Origin: Ahrensia sp.
Lineage (GTDB): Bacteria; Pseudomonadota; Alphaproteobacteria; Rhizobiales; Rhizobiaceae
Length of the DNA: 64,000 nucleotides
Assembly: GCA_002706335.1 (NCBI GenBank)
Contig: PAKZ01000005.1
Coordinates: 1 to 64,000, forward strand
Direction: 5' to 3'
The translations under genes were made by a program, and so were the position numbers. Below are positions 33,176-41,956 of the stretch, in pieces. Each line of letters starts with the position of its first letter. The first letter of the stretch is position 1. Below the pieces are notes generated by a model. It saw only the letters and a program-made list of their open reading frames with translations, was not told the origin of the DNA and did no database searches.

Positions 33176-34351
33176 ATGGATTTTTCGCTGACCCACGAAC
33201 AACGCATGCTGGTCGAGACCGTGCGCGAGTTCATCAGGAACGAACTCACGCCGCTGGAAGACAAGCTCGAGGAAACTGGCGTCCTTACGCCCGAGACTGC
33301 GCGTGACATTTTCGAGAAATCGCGTGCGCTCGGCCTGTACGGTATGAACATCCCTGAAGAACATGGCGGCGGCGGCCTATCGATTCTGGAATCCATGCTG
33401 GTGGAGGAACAGTTCGGCCATACGACCGACATCCTGATCCGGCGCGCCTTCGGCAATGTCTACGAGGTGTTGCTGTCGTGTACGGGCGCCCAGGTGGATC
33501 GCTGGCTGGCGCCGGCGGTCAGCGGCGACCGCGTCTGTTCCATCGCCTTTACCGAGCCCGGAGCCGGGTCGGACGCCGCCGGCATCAAGACGCGCGCACG
33601 GCGCGACGGCGACAAGTGGATCCTCAACGGGATGAAGCACTTCATCTCCGACGGGGCCTTCTCAGACTTCTTCGTCGTGACCGCTGTGACCGATCCGGAG
33701 AAGGGCCATCGCGGCATCTCCATGTTCCTTGTCGACAAGGGCACGCCGGGCTTCACGGTCGGGCGCGACCAGCCGATGATGGGCATCCGCGGCACGTCGC
33801 ATCTGGAGCTGCATTTCGACGACGTGGAACTGACCGACGAGAACCTGCTCGGCGAGGAGGGCGGCGGGCTCAAGCTGGCGCTCTCCGTTTTGGGGCGCGT
33901 GCGGCTGGCGCAGGTTGCGGCGCGGTCCATCGGCAAGGCCACCAAGGTGCTGTCGATGACGCTCGACTATGCCCGCGACCGACGTCAGTTCGGCCAGGCC
34001 ATCGGTGAGTTCCAGATGGTGCAGCAAATGCTGGCTGATAGCGCCATCGAGATCAATGCCGCGCGCACGGCGCTGTGGGAATGCGCATGGCAGATGGACC
34101 AGGGCATGGATCCGCGCGCCAAGATCTCGATGCTCAAGGTCCAGGCATCCGAGACGCTAGGCCGCGTGGTCGACCGTGCCATGCAAATCTACGGCGGCAT
34201 GGGCTTTTCCAAAGACCTGCCGATCGAGCGCTATTACCGCGACGCGCGCATCTACCGTATTTTTGACGGTGCCAGCGAGATCCATCGCAGTGTCGTCGCG
34301 AAATCGTTGCTGAAGGGCGGTGCGTCCGCCTTCGATCCGTTCGGAGCCTGA
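33176..34351 (+). CDS. Acyl-CoA dehydrogenase
   Basis: 391 residues, FAD-dependent. N-terminal helices (DFSLTHEQRMLVETVREFIRNEL), the middle-domain motif SIAFTEPGAGSDAAGIKTRA, WILNGMKHFISDGAFSDF, and the C-terminal helical bundle with RQFGQAIGEFQMVQQMLADSA and QIYGGMGFSKDLPIERYYRDA. The position normally held by the catalytic Glu of many members (IYEGTxxI) reads IFDGASEI here, with Asp at residue 364, as in some branched-substrate or ACAD10/11-like members. The substrate is probably a carboxylic-acid CoA thioester made by the CoA-transferase that follows 2 bases later. Confidence 0.95.
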   Translation: MDFSLTHEQRMLVETVREFIRNELTPLEDKLEETGVLTPETARDIFEKSRALGLYGMNIPEEHGGGGLSILESMLVEEQFGHTTDILIRRAFGNVYEVLLSCTGAQVDRWLAPAVSGDRVCSIAFTEPGAGSDAAGIKTRARRDGDKWILNGMKHFISDGAFSDFFVVTAVTDPEKGHRGISMFLVDKGTPGFTVGRDQPMMGIRGTSHLELHFDDVELTDENLLGEEGGGLKLALSVLGRVRLAQVAARSIGKATKVLSMTLDYARDRRQFGQAIGEFQMVQQMLADSAIEINAARTALWECAWQMDQGMDPRAKISMLKVQASETLGRVVDRAMQIYGGMGFSKDLPIERYYRDARIYRIFDGASEIHRSVVAKSLLKGGASAFDPFGA

Positions 34352-34353
34352 CC

Positions 34354-35871
34354 ATGGCGCGTTTCGTGACGGCGGCCGAGGCCGTTTCACTCGTTCCCGA
34401 CGACGCGACGCTCGGTCTTGTCGGCGGGGGTGGCGGTCTTTGCGAAGCGATGCTGTTGCACGAACAGATCGAAAAGCGGTTCCTCGAGACCGGCCATCCG
34501 CGGAACCTGACTGTCGTGCATGCTCTCGGGATCGGCAACCGCAAGAAGACCGGCATGAACCGCTTCGCCCACAAGGGCATGGTCGCAGCGGTGATCGGCG
34601 GCCACTGGGTCTGGTCCCCCGAGATGCAGCGTATGGCGGCCGAAAACGAGATCGAGGCCTATGTGCTGCCCGGTGGCGTATCCATGCAGCTGATGCGCGA
34701 GATTGCTGCCGGTCGCCCCGGTCTCATCACCCATGTCGGCCTCGGCACCTTCGTCGATCCGCGCGTGGAAGGGGGGCGGATGAACGATGTCTCCCGGCGC
34801 GGTCTCAGCGAGATACTGGAAATTGATGGCAAGGAGTATCTCCGGTACCTGCCGTTCCCTGTTAATGCCTGCCTGCTGAAGGGGTCGATCGCCGACGAGG
34901 AGGGCAATATCAGCCTCGACGAGGAGCCGGCCAATGTCGACACCTATGCGATGGCCGCGGCTGTCCACAACAGTGGCGGCAAGGTGATTTTCCAAGTCCG
35001 CGAAAAGGTGCCCGCCGGCGCGCTTGGCGCACGCCAGGTGCGCATTCCGTCGGCCATCGTCGATGCAATCGTCGTCGATCCGGCCCAGCGCCAAGGATAT
35101 GACATCGTCTACGATCCGGCGATTTCCGGGCAGAAGCACGCCGCCGAAGCGCGTCCGCAGCCGCCGGCGCCGTCCGTGCGCCAGATCATCGCGCGGCGCG
35201 CCCGCCAGGAGCTGCTTGACGGCATGGTCGTCAATTACGGGTTCGGCATTCCCGACGAGATCGCCTCGCTCGTCGCCGCCGACGGTGACCAGCACCGCTA
35301 CTACCAGACGATCGAGCACGGGACCTATGGCGGGACGCTGCTGACAGGCAATCTGTTCGGCTATGCGCGCAATCCGTCCTGCATGATCGACGGACCGTCG
35401 CAGTTCGATTTCTATTCCGGTGGCGGGCTGGATATCGCCTTTCTCGGTTTCGGCGAGTTCGACGGCGAGGGCAATGTGAATGCTTCGAAGCTTGGTGGGT
35501 TACCGGTCGGGCCCGGCGGCTTCATCGATATTGCCCAAAATGCGCGCAAGGTCGTGTTCTGCGGCACGTTCGACGCCAAGGGCGCCGACATCGCCGCAAG
35601 CGGCGGCGAGCTCGTGATCTCTGCGCATGGCGCTGTCAGGAAGCTCGTCGAGCGCGTTCGCCAGATCACCTTCTCGGGCGCCCAGGCGATCCGGCAGGGC
35701 CAGGACATCCTCTATGTCACCGAACGCGCGGTCTTCGCCCTGAGGCACGACGGATTATGGCTGACCGAAGTCGCTCCGGGCATCGATCTGCGCGCCGATG
35801 TCCTGGATCGGATGGATTTCGAGGTGAAGCTGGACAATCCGAATACAATTCCTGGGTCATGCTTCGCCTGA
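34354..35871 (+). CDS. Family I CoA-transferase, alpha and beta halves fused
   Basis: 505 residues. Two CoA_trans domains lie at about 5-240 and 268-490. The first carries VGGGGGLCEAMLL, the second NYGFGIPDEIASL and the active-site strand QTIEHGTYGG, where E321 is the residue expected to form the glutamyl-CoA thioester. It moves CoA from a donor such as succinyl- or acetyl-CoA to an organic acid (YdiF/propionate CoA-transferase relatives). It follows the acyl-CoA dehydrogenase with a 2-base gap, so it probably activates the acid that the dehydrogenase then oxidises. Confidence 0.94.
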   Translation: MARFVTAAEAVSLVPDDATLGLVGGGGGLCEAMLLHEQIEKRFLETGHPRNLTVVHALGIGNRKKTGMNRFAHKGMVAAVIGGHWVWSPEMQRMAAENEIEAYVLPGGVSMQLMREIAAGRPGLITHVGLGTFVDPRVEGGRMNDVSRRGLSEILEIDGKEYLRYLPFPVNACLLKGSIADEEGNISLDEEPANVDTYAMAAAVHNSGGKVIFQVREKVPAGALGARQVRIPSAIVDAIVVDPAQRQGYDIVYDPAISGQKHAAEARPQPPAPSVRQIIARRARQELLDGMVVNYGFGIPDEIASLVAADGDQHRYYQTIEHGTYGGTLLTGNLFGYARNPSCMIDGPSQFDFYSGGGLDIAFLGFGEFDGEGNVNASKLGGLPVGPGGFIDIAQNARKVVFCGTFDAKGADIAASGGELVISAHGAVRKLVERVRQITFSGAQAIRQGQDILYVTERAVFALRHDGLWLTEVAPGIDLRADVLDRMDFEVKLDNPNTIPGSCFA

Positions 35872-36165
35872 TAGCGTATCGTCGCGCGAAATCTGGCCGG
35901 TGTCCGCCCTAGGCACGTGGCGGAAATGTCTCCTGGTCCTAAATGGTCGGCTTTGGGTTCATGGGCGGTTATCTGGGGATCGTCCGGAAATAGTCCGCTT
36001 TGTGCCATTAGCAGTCATGAAAGCCTCAACCGGCGAACGGTCGATTGGGCGCCGTTGACGGTCTGTCCGGTTTTCGATCACGTGTGATGATTAGCTGCCA
36101 TTTCTCAGGTTCGTTGGTCGATAGGTTTATCGAGCTCGTATTGCACCTCAGGCGAATCGTGACGG
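35872..36165. other. Convergent intergenic region between catabolic blocks A and B
   Basis: 294 bases with no credible gene and no strong terminator; an AT-richer patch runs 36060-36130. It separates the CoA-transferase operon from the convergent LysR gene. Confidence 0.5.
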
Positions 36166-37065
36166 TCAGGATCTTGCCGGGCGGTTGACGCCATGTTCCC
36201 CGCAGAGTTCCGCGAGAACGGCGTGCAGCCGCGCGATGATTTCAGCACGCGGCGCTGCGGTTCTTTCAATGATGCCGACCTGGCGATTCACCTGCGGGTT
36301 GCCGAATGGAAGGCGCGTGATGTTCTGATCCTCGGGTTCCTGAAGGGCAACATGAGGCACCACGGATATGCCCAGACCTTGTCGCACGCAGGTGACGATC
36401 GAACCTATCGTGTCGATTTCGGCCACATCGTTCGTCACCACCCCAAGACGGGAGAGTTCAGTGTCGATCAGGTTGGCTAGCGGCACGGGGCTTCGAAAGC
36501 GAATATATGGGCTCGTGTTCAACATTTCGATCGGGTCGCTTACTTTGATCTCGCTTGGCGCGATCAACATGAGCGGTTCTCGCAGGAAAGGACTCCACCT
36601 TAGTGTATCGGGGATTCCCAGGTGTTCTGCGACGATGGCGGCGTCGAGCCGGCCGCCGGCCACGTCTGCAATCAGCGGCGAGGACAGTGAAACCCGAAGG
36701 TTAGGTTTGAGATCAGGATAGCGTTGGCGCATTTGCACCAGCGCCCGCGGCAGCAGGTTCAGTGCGCTCGTCCGGACCGACCCCAGCATCAGCGTCCCGG
36801 CGATCTGGTCGCCGCGCAGGCTCGCCTTTGTGTCCTCTTCGCGCCGCAGGATATCCCGAGCCATTTCAATGACCTGAAGTCCCTCGGGCGTGGTCCGAGG
36901 CGGCCGGCTGCTGCGATCGAAGATGGTCACACGCAGCTCATCCTCCAGCGCGTGAACCTGCTGGCTGACGGCCGAAGGTGTCAGACCTACCACGTCCGCC
37001 GCCTGCGCAAAGGTGCCGTGGGATTGGATGGCCAAAAGGGTCTTCAGCTGTCGAGTGTCCATCAT
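36166..37065 (-). CDS. LysR family transcriptional regulator
   Basis: 299 residues from the ATG at 37065 (TTG at 37068 and ATG at 37062 are alternatives). The N-terminal winged helix (DTRQLKTLLAIQSHGTFAQAADVVGLTPSAVSQQVHALEDEL) is typical. The effector domain at about 90-290 has ALNLLPRALVQMRQRYPDLKPNL, VSLSSPLIADVAGGRLDAAIV and GLGISVVPHVAL. It is divergent from the hydroxyacid dehydrogenase-RraA-tct operon, which it probably controls with an acid intermediate as effector. Confidence 0.95.
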   Translation of the reverse strand: MMDTRQLKTLLAIQSHGTFAQAADVVGLTPSAVSQQVHALEDELRVTIFDRSSRPPRTTPEGLQVIEMARDILRREEDTKASLRGDQIAGTLMLGSVRTSALNLLPRALVQMRQRYPDLKPNLRVSLSSPLIADVAGGRLDAAIVAEHLGIPDTLRWSPFLREPLMLIAPSEIKVSDPIEMLNTSPYIRFRSPVPLANLIDTELSRLGVVTNDVAEIDTIGSIVTCVRQGLGISVVPHVALQEPEDQNITRLPFGNPQVNRQVGIIERTAAPRAEIIARLHAVLAELCGEHGVNRPARS

Positions 37066-37077
37066 CAAATCCAGTTT

Positions 37078-37098
37078 TTCTAAATATAATAACCAGAA
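37078..37098. promoter_or_regulatory. Candidate LysR site in the divergent promoter
   Basis: TTCT-N13-AGAA dyad in an AT-rich patch (taaatataataaccag), directly upstream of the LysR start. It fits the T-N11-A pattern of LysR proteins, but such short dyads arise by chance. Confidence 0.35.
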
Positions 37099-37252
37099 TT
37101 ACGCGTTTTTGTGAAGACATTCTTTGCGTTACGATCGCCATTAAGGAGGATACCCACAGTCCGGTTCGGGAGACCGCTGCGGGGCCAATTGACAGACGGA
37201 GACATGAAATGGCACGCCGCCGACGCTTCGGGGCGCTGTGGAGACACGCGCG

Positions 37253-38263
37253 ATGAGCAAGACAATCCTCGTCACGGGACCTGACCTCGATCCGGCGGCC
37301 GCCGGTCTGGTGGCAGATCGCGGCTATCGAACGGTGCATACCCCGGCCTACGCCGACAGCGCTGTAATTGCAGAGTTTCTGCAGCAGACTGGCGCCGTAG
37401 GCATCGTATCCCGTATGGGTCGACTGGATGCCGCCGTGATGGATGCGGCGCCGCAGCTCAAGGTGATCTCGAAACACGGGGTCGGGGTAGACAATATCGA
37501 CATTCAGGCCGCTGCCGACCGGGGCATTCCCGTGCTGGTCGCGACTGGCGCAAACGCGGTTTCCGTCGCCGAACACGCCATTGCGCTGCTGCTGGCAACG
37601 GTGAAGCGAGTCCTGCCGCTGGATGCGGGGCTGCGCGCCGGGCGCTGGGAAAAGCCGGGTTTCTCGGGGCACGAGATTGCCGGGTCAACCTTGGGGCTGA
37701 TGGGCATGGGCGCGATTGCGCAGGCCACGGGCCGCATGGCCAAGGGGCTGGGGCTGACCTTGGTGGGTTTTGACCCTTACGCGCCTGACAGTACCTTCGA
37801 GGCGTTGAGCGTCACCCGCTGCACCTCGGTCGAGGACATGCTGGCCCAGTCGGACATCCTCTCCCTGCATTGCCCGTTGAGCGACAAGACGCGCGGCCTC
37901 CTGAACACCGAAACCATCGAGCTGATGCCCAAAGGCGCCTACGTCATCAACACGGCACGCGGCGGTCTGATCGACGAGGCGGCTCTGGTCGCCGCGATCC
38001 GGTCCGGGCATTTGGCGGGCGCCGGTCTCGATACATTCGCCGTTGAACCGCCTGCGACCGACCATCCGTTTTTCGCCGTGCCGGAAATTGTGCTTACCCC
38101 GCATATCGGCGGCGTGACCCGTGAAGCAGGCGCGCGTGTCGGCGTCGATGCAGTGCGAGGGATCTTCCAGATTCTCGACGGCCAGCCCATAGCCTCTGAA
38201 CGAATCATCAATCGCAAATTGCTGGCTGCCGCCCAAGCTGAGCCGGCCGCTGTGGAGAAGTGA
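37253..38263 (+). CDS. D-isomer specific 2-hydroxyacid dehydrogenase
   Basis: 336 residues from the ATG at 37253 (GGAG upstream; GTG at 37238 is possible). It has VISKHGVGVDNIDIQAAADRGIPVLVATGANAVSVAEH near the start of the Rossmann part, GSTLGLMGMGAIAQATGRMAKGLG (NAD-binding), INTARGGLIDEAALV with the catalytic Arg, a Glu in VEPPATDHPFF, and LTPHIGGVT with the catalytic His. It oxidises or reduces a D-2-hydroxy acid with NAD(H). As the first gene of the operon with an RraA-like aldolase and tricarboxylate transporter genes, it probably acts on a hydroxy-dicarboxylate. Confidence 0.94.
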   Translation: MSKTILVTGPDLDPAAAGLVADRGYRTVHTPAYADSAVIAEFLQQTGAVGIVSRMGRLDAAVMDAAPQLKVISKHGVGVDNIDIQAAADRGIPVLVATGANAVSVAEHAIALLLATVKRVLPLDAGLRAGRWEKPGFSGHEIAGSTLGLMGMGAIAQATGRMAKGLGLTLVGFDPYAPDSTFEALSVTRCTSVEDMLAQSDILSLHCPLSDKTRGLLNTETIELMPKGAYVINTARGGLIDEAALVAAIRSGHLAGAGLDTFAVEPPATDHPFFAVPEIVLTPHIGGVTREAGARVGVDAVRGIFQILDGQPIASERIINRKLLAAAQAEPAAVEK

Positions 38264-38265
38264 CC

Positions 38266-38946
38266 ATGACCATCGGGTTCCGAATCCTCAAACGCGACCG
38301 CGTTGTACCCGACGATATCGTCGCCGAATTTGCCAAGCTGCCCGTGGCCAACGTGTCCGACAGCATGTCGCGCATGACCGCCGCCGGGACGACCCTGCGT
38401 CCGATGCACAGCTCGGGTGGTATGGCGGGGGTCGCACTGACGGTAAAGGCGCGCCCCGGCGACAACCTGATGCTGCACGCAGCGATCGACCGGGCCGTCC
38501 CTGGTGACGTGATCGTCGTCGATGCGGGCGGTGCGCTGGACAACGCGCTGATCGGCGAACTCATGCTAGCCTATGCGATCAAGAAAGGTGTCGTCGGCTT
38601 CGTCATCAACGGCGCGATCCGCGATCTGGACAACTTCCGGGAAACCAACCTGCCAACATGGGCGGCCGGTGTCACCCATCGCGGCCCGTACAAGGACGGC
38701 CCCGGCGAAGTCAACGTGCCAATTGCGATCGACGGCATGGTGATCCACCCGGGCGACATCATTATCGGCGACAGCGACGGCGTTCTGTGCGTGCCTTTCG
38801 ACGAGGCCGAGACGATCCTGAAAGCCACCCAGGCGAAATCCGCCGCCGAGATCAAGCAGATGGCCGATATCGAAGCAGGCACCAACGATCGGAGCTGGGT
38901 CGACCGCGCGCTCAAGGATCGCGGCTGCGCCCTGCCCGAAGACTGA
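38266..38946 (+). CDS. RraA family aldolase-like protein
   Basis: 226 residues from the ATG at 38266 (a GTG 6 bases upstream is too close to the GGAG). Motifs: LPVANVSDSMSRM, VKARPGDNLMLHAAIDRAVPGDVIVVDAGGA, GFVINGAIRDLDNFRETNLPTWAAGV with the conserved GAIRD-type motif (Arg and Asp), and IHPGDIIIGDSDGVLCVP. This family includes 4-carboxy-4-hydroxy-2-oxoadipate and HMG aldolases as well as RraA, a ribonuclease regulator. The catabolic context strongly favours an aldolase that splits a hydroxy-oxo-dicarboxylate into pyruvate and another acid. Confidence 0.9.
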   Translation: MTIGFRILKRDRVVPDDIVAEFAKLPVANVSDSMSRMTAAGTTLRPMHSSGGMAGVALTVKARPGDNLMLHAAIDRAVPGDVIVVDAGGALDNALIGELMLAYAIKKGVVGFVINGAIRDLDNFRETNLPTWAAGVTHRGPYKDGPGEVNVPIAIDGMVIHPGDIIIGDSDGVLCVPFDEAETILKATQAKSAAEIKQMADIEAGTNDRSWVDRALKDRGCALPED

Positions 38947-38972
38947 AAACTCATATCAAGAGGAGGAGTAAC

Positions 38973-39929
38973 ATGCACAACATCTTCAAGAAGACCGCCA
39001 TCGCAGGTGCGATGTGTCTCGCCGCAGGTGCGGCGCTCGCACAGGGCTACCCCGAAAAGCCAATCGAAGTGATAGTCGGATATTCTGCTGGCGGCGGCAC
39101 CGATGTGATGGCCCGTACCGCGGCGCCCTTCATCGAAAAATACCTAGGCGAAGGCGCAAGCGTCGTCGTAAAGAATGTGCCGGGCGCCTCCGGCCAGATC
39201 GGCGTGACCGAAGCGGCGAATGCCGCGCCGGATGGCTACACGCTGGGCACCTTCAACCTGCCGGGCATGATGGCACGCACCATCGACCGCAAGGCGGATT
39301 ACGACCGGGACAGCTTCACCTACCTCGCCAACGTGGTGAACGATCCCAACGTGATCGTGACGTCCAAGAAAAGCGGGCTCGATACCCTCGACAAGTTGCT
39401 GGAGGAGGCCAAGGCCAATCCCGGTGCGATCACCGTCGGCATGTCGAGCCTCGGCGGAGACGACCATTTCGCTCTCATCAAGCTGCAGAACGCCACCGGG
39501 ACCGAGTTCACGATCGTGCCCTTCAAGGGGTCTGCTCCGGCGCGTACCGCACTGCTGGGTGGCCATGTCGCCATGGGCATCCTGAACATCTCCGAGGTGG
39601 CCGAGTTCCAGGACCAACTGAACGTGCTGGGTGTCGCCACCAAGGAGCGTTCGCAATTCGCGCCCGACCTGCCGACCTTCCAGGAGCAGGGTCTCGATCT
39701 GGTGAACGGCTCGATGCGAGGCTTCATCGCCCCCGCCGGACTGCCTGACGATGTCCGTCAGAAGCTGATGAACGCCTTCTCCCAGCTGTCCGGCGATCAG
39801 GAATTCCTCGACGCGATGGCCGCGACCGCCAATCCGGTCGAAGTCGTGATCGGCGACGATTTCAAACAGCTGACGTCGGACCTGTATGACCTCGCGAAGG
39901 GTGTGTGGGAAACCACCCCCTGGAACTAA
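38973..39929 (+). CDS. tctC: Tripartite tricarboxylate transporter substrate-binding protein (TctC type, 1)
   Basis: 318 residues from an ATG right behind AGGAGGAG; a longer upstream frame lies inside the RraA gene and is rejected. Signal peptide about 1-23 (AAGAALAQ). It has the Bug/TctC opening YPEKPIEVIVGYSAGGGTDVMAR, PGASGQIGVTEAANAAPDGYTLG, and PFKGSAPARTALLGGHVAMG. It binds a carboxylate in the periplasm and delivers it to TctA/TctB. It is followed by a strong stem-loop, then tctB and tctA. It is closely similar to the extra binding protein at 42990. Confidence 0.95.
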   Translation: MHNIFKKTAIAGAMCLAAGAALAQGYPEKPIEVIVGYSAGGGTDVMARTAAPFIEKYLGEGASVVVKNVPGASGQIGVTEAANAAPDGYTLGTFNLPGMMARTIDRKADYDRDSFTYLANVVNDPNVIVTSKKSGLDTLDKLLEEAKANPGAITVGMSSLGGDDHFALIKLQNATGTEFTIVPFKGSAPARTALLGGHVAMGILNISEVAEFQDQLNVLGVATKERSQFAPDLPTFQEQGLDLVNGSMRGFIAPAGLPDDVRQKLMNAFSQLSGDQEFLDAMAATANPVEVVIGDDFKQLTSDLYDLAKGVWETTPWN

Positions 39930-39937
39930 GGCCGCGC

Positions 39938-39962
39938 GCGTGAGGGGGTTCGCCCCTCACGC
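39938..39962 (+). promoter_or_regulatory. Intercistronic stem-loop between tctC and tctB
   Basis: A 10-bp stem GCGTGAGGGG / CCCCTCACGC with a 5-nt loop. No strong T-run, so partial read-through is likely; this would keep the binding protein in excess over the membrane parts. Confidence 0.65.
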
Positions 39963-39991
39963 ACTCCTTTGCCGACATCAAGAGCCAACCC

Positions 39992-40453
39992 ATGCCCGAG
40001 AGCCGCAAATCCCGCCTTACCCGGCCCGAGACCCTGACTGCGCTCGGCATCATCGTGGTCGCCGCCGGGTTCCTCGTCCCGACCTCCGATCTGCGCGCGA
40101 TTTCGGCGCTGTTGCCCGCCGTCATGCTGATCGGCCTGATTGTTCTGTCGTCCCTGCTGCTGTTGGCCGATCAGCGCAGGGCCGGGGAGGGCGTTCCCGC
40201 AACGCCCATGACGCAATCGCCCAAGCGGGTGATCGGCGCCTTTCTACTGATCGTCGCCTATGCGCTGGCGACCGATTTCATTGGTTTTTACGTCAGTACC
40301 GCCGTAACCATCCCGCTGGTCGCGTGGATCTTTGGTTATCGCAGCCCTTTGGGCCTCCTGATCGCGACGGTGATCGTGGTCGGTACGATCTGGGCGATTT
40401 TCGATTTTGGGATGTCGCAGGATTTCCCCACCGGCCGTCTGTTGGGGCGCTGA
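39992..40453 (+). CDS. tctB: Tripartite tricarboxylate transporter small membrane subunit (TctB type)
   Basis: 153 residues with four membrane helices: ETLTALGIIVVAAGFLVP, LLPAVMLIGLIVLSSLLLLA, VIGAFLLIVAYALATDFIG and SPLGLLIATVIVVGTIWAIF. The TctB family is short and poorly conserved; assignment rests on the helix pattern and the place between tctC and tctA. The next gene begins after 3 bases. Confidence 0.9.
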   Translation: MPESRKSRLTRPETLTALGIIVVAAGFLVPTSDLRAISALLPAVMLIGLIVLSSLLLLADQRRAGEGVPATPMTQSPKRVIGAFLLIVAYALATDFIGFYVSTAVTIPLVAWIFGYRSPLGLLIATVIVVGTIWAIFDFGMSQDFPTGRLLGR

Positions 40454-40456
40454 GCC

Positions 40457-41956
40457 ATGTATAACGACCTTCTCCACGCCCTGCCGAACGTCTTTGCCCT
40501 GACGAACTTCATCGCCGTGGTGATCGGCGTGATCGCGGGCATCGTGGTCGGCGCGATGCCCGGCCTCTCCGCCACCATGGCAATCTCGGTGCTGGTGCCC
40601 TTCACCTTCGGGCTGGAGCCGCTGGTGGCGCTGGGCCTGATGGCCGGCATCTACAATGGCGCGATGTATGGAGGCGCGATCCCGGCCGTGCTGCTGCGCA
40701 TCCCCGGCACCCCCGCCGCCGTTGCCACCACCTTTGACGGTTACCCGATGGCGCAAAGGGGCGAGGGCGGCTTCGCGTTGCAGGTCGCGGTCGTGTCATC
40801 GTCCATCGGCGGCATCGCCTCGGCCTTTGCGCTGATGCTGCTGGCGCCGCCGCTGTCCAGAGTGACGCTGCTGTTCGGCCCCTCCGAGGTGTTCTGGGTT
40901 GCAGTCTTCGGCCTTGCTTCGATCATCTTCCTCCTGGGGGGTAACCCGGTGAAGGGCCTGATTTCGGCCTGTTTCGGCGTCTTCGTGTCGGTGATCGGCT
41001 CGGACCCGATCTTTGGAAATGACCGCTTTACATTTGGCCGACTGGAAATGCTGGACGGCATCAACATCGTGATCCTGCTGGTCGGCCTTTATGCGCTGCC
41101 GCCGGTGATAGACCTGCTCGAAACCCCGCTGAAAACCGATGGCGTCAACAGTTCCAAACTGGGGACAGAGTCAATTTGGAAGGCCCTGCCGCGCATGAAA
41201 TCCTATTGGAAGACATGGCTCCGCGGGTCGCTGATCGGCATCTGGATCGGCATCCTGCCCGGTGCGGGCGGGTCCATGGCGGCCTTCATGTCCTACAACG
41301 AGGCGCGCCGCACCTCGAAGACTCCCGAGACCTGGGGAGAAGGGGAGCCCGAGGGCGTAGCCGCGGCCGAGGTCGCAAACAATGCCGACACAGCTTCGGC
41401 GCTGATCCCAGCATTGACCCTCGGCATCCCGGGGACCGCCGTCGCGGCGGTCATGCTGGGCGGCCTGTTGGTGCATGGTTTGCAACCCGGCCCGATGCTG
41501 TTCCGGGACAATCCCGACATCGTTTTCGGCTTCATGTGGCAATTCCTGTTCGGCGCGATCCTCTTGGTCCTGCTCGGCGGGTCGCTGGCGACCAACTCCT
41601 TCGCGCGACTTCTGAACCTGCCGCGCCCACTGCTGGGGGCGGTCATTATTGTGCTCATGCTGATCGGCGTGTACACGATTCACGGCCGCATGTTCGACGT
41701 CTACCTTATGCTGGGCTTTGGCGCGATCGGGTGGGTCATGGACCGGCTCAAGTTTCCGCTGCCGCCGGTCGTTCTGGGGCTGATCCTGGGCGGCTTTGCC
41801 GAAGAAAACCTACGCCTTGCCCTGCGGATTGGACGCGGCGATCCGATGATCCTGTTCCAAAACACGACAAGTCTGATCCTTGTCGCCCTTACCATCGCCG
41901 TGATCGTCGGCCCGACGCTGAAAAGGCGCTATTTCGACAGCCGGATGAAGATGTGA
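40457..41956 (+). CDS. tctA: Tripartite tricarboxylate transporter large membrane subunit (TctA type)
   Basis: 499 residues with about 12 membrane helices. It has the TctA signatures GAMPGLSATMAISVLVPFTF, GIYNGAMYGGAIPAVLLRIPGTPAAVATTFDGYPMA, LPGAGGSMAAFMSYNEARR, and AAAEVANNADTASALIPALTLGIPG. It forms the carboxylate channel, driven by an ion gradient. Its stop shares a base with the next start codon (TGATG). A second, divergent TctA is on the other strand at 45881. Confidence 0.96.
   Translation: MYNDLLHALPNVFALTNFIAVVIGVIAGIVVGAMPGLSATMAISVLVPFTFGLEPLVALGLMAGIYNGAMYGGAIPAVLLRIPGTPAAVATTFDGYPMAQRGEGGFALQVAVVSSSIGGIASAFALMLLAPPLSRVTLLFGPSEVFWVAVFGLASIIFLLGGNPVKGLISACFGVFVSVIGSDPIFGNDRFTFGRLEMLDGINIVILLVGLYALPPVIDLLETPLKTDGVNSSKLGTESIWKALPRMKSYWKTWLRGSLIGIWIGILPGAGGSMAAFMSYNEARRTSKTPETWGEGEPEGVAAAEVANNADTASALIPALTLGIPGTAVAAVMLGGLLVHGLQPGPMLFRDNPDIVFGFMWQFLFGAILLVLLGGSLATNSFARLLNLPRPLLGAVIIVLMLIGVYTIHGRMFDVYLMLGFGAIGWVMDRLKFPLPPVVLGLILGGFAEENLRLALRIGRGDPMILFQNTTSLILVALTIAVIVGPTLKRRYFDSRMKM

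Noticed and set aside
41176-41955. Long N-terminal extension of the amidohydrolase inside tctA
   Set aside because: The upstream part is an alternative frame of tctA; the real start overlaps the tctA stop by one base (TGATG).
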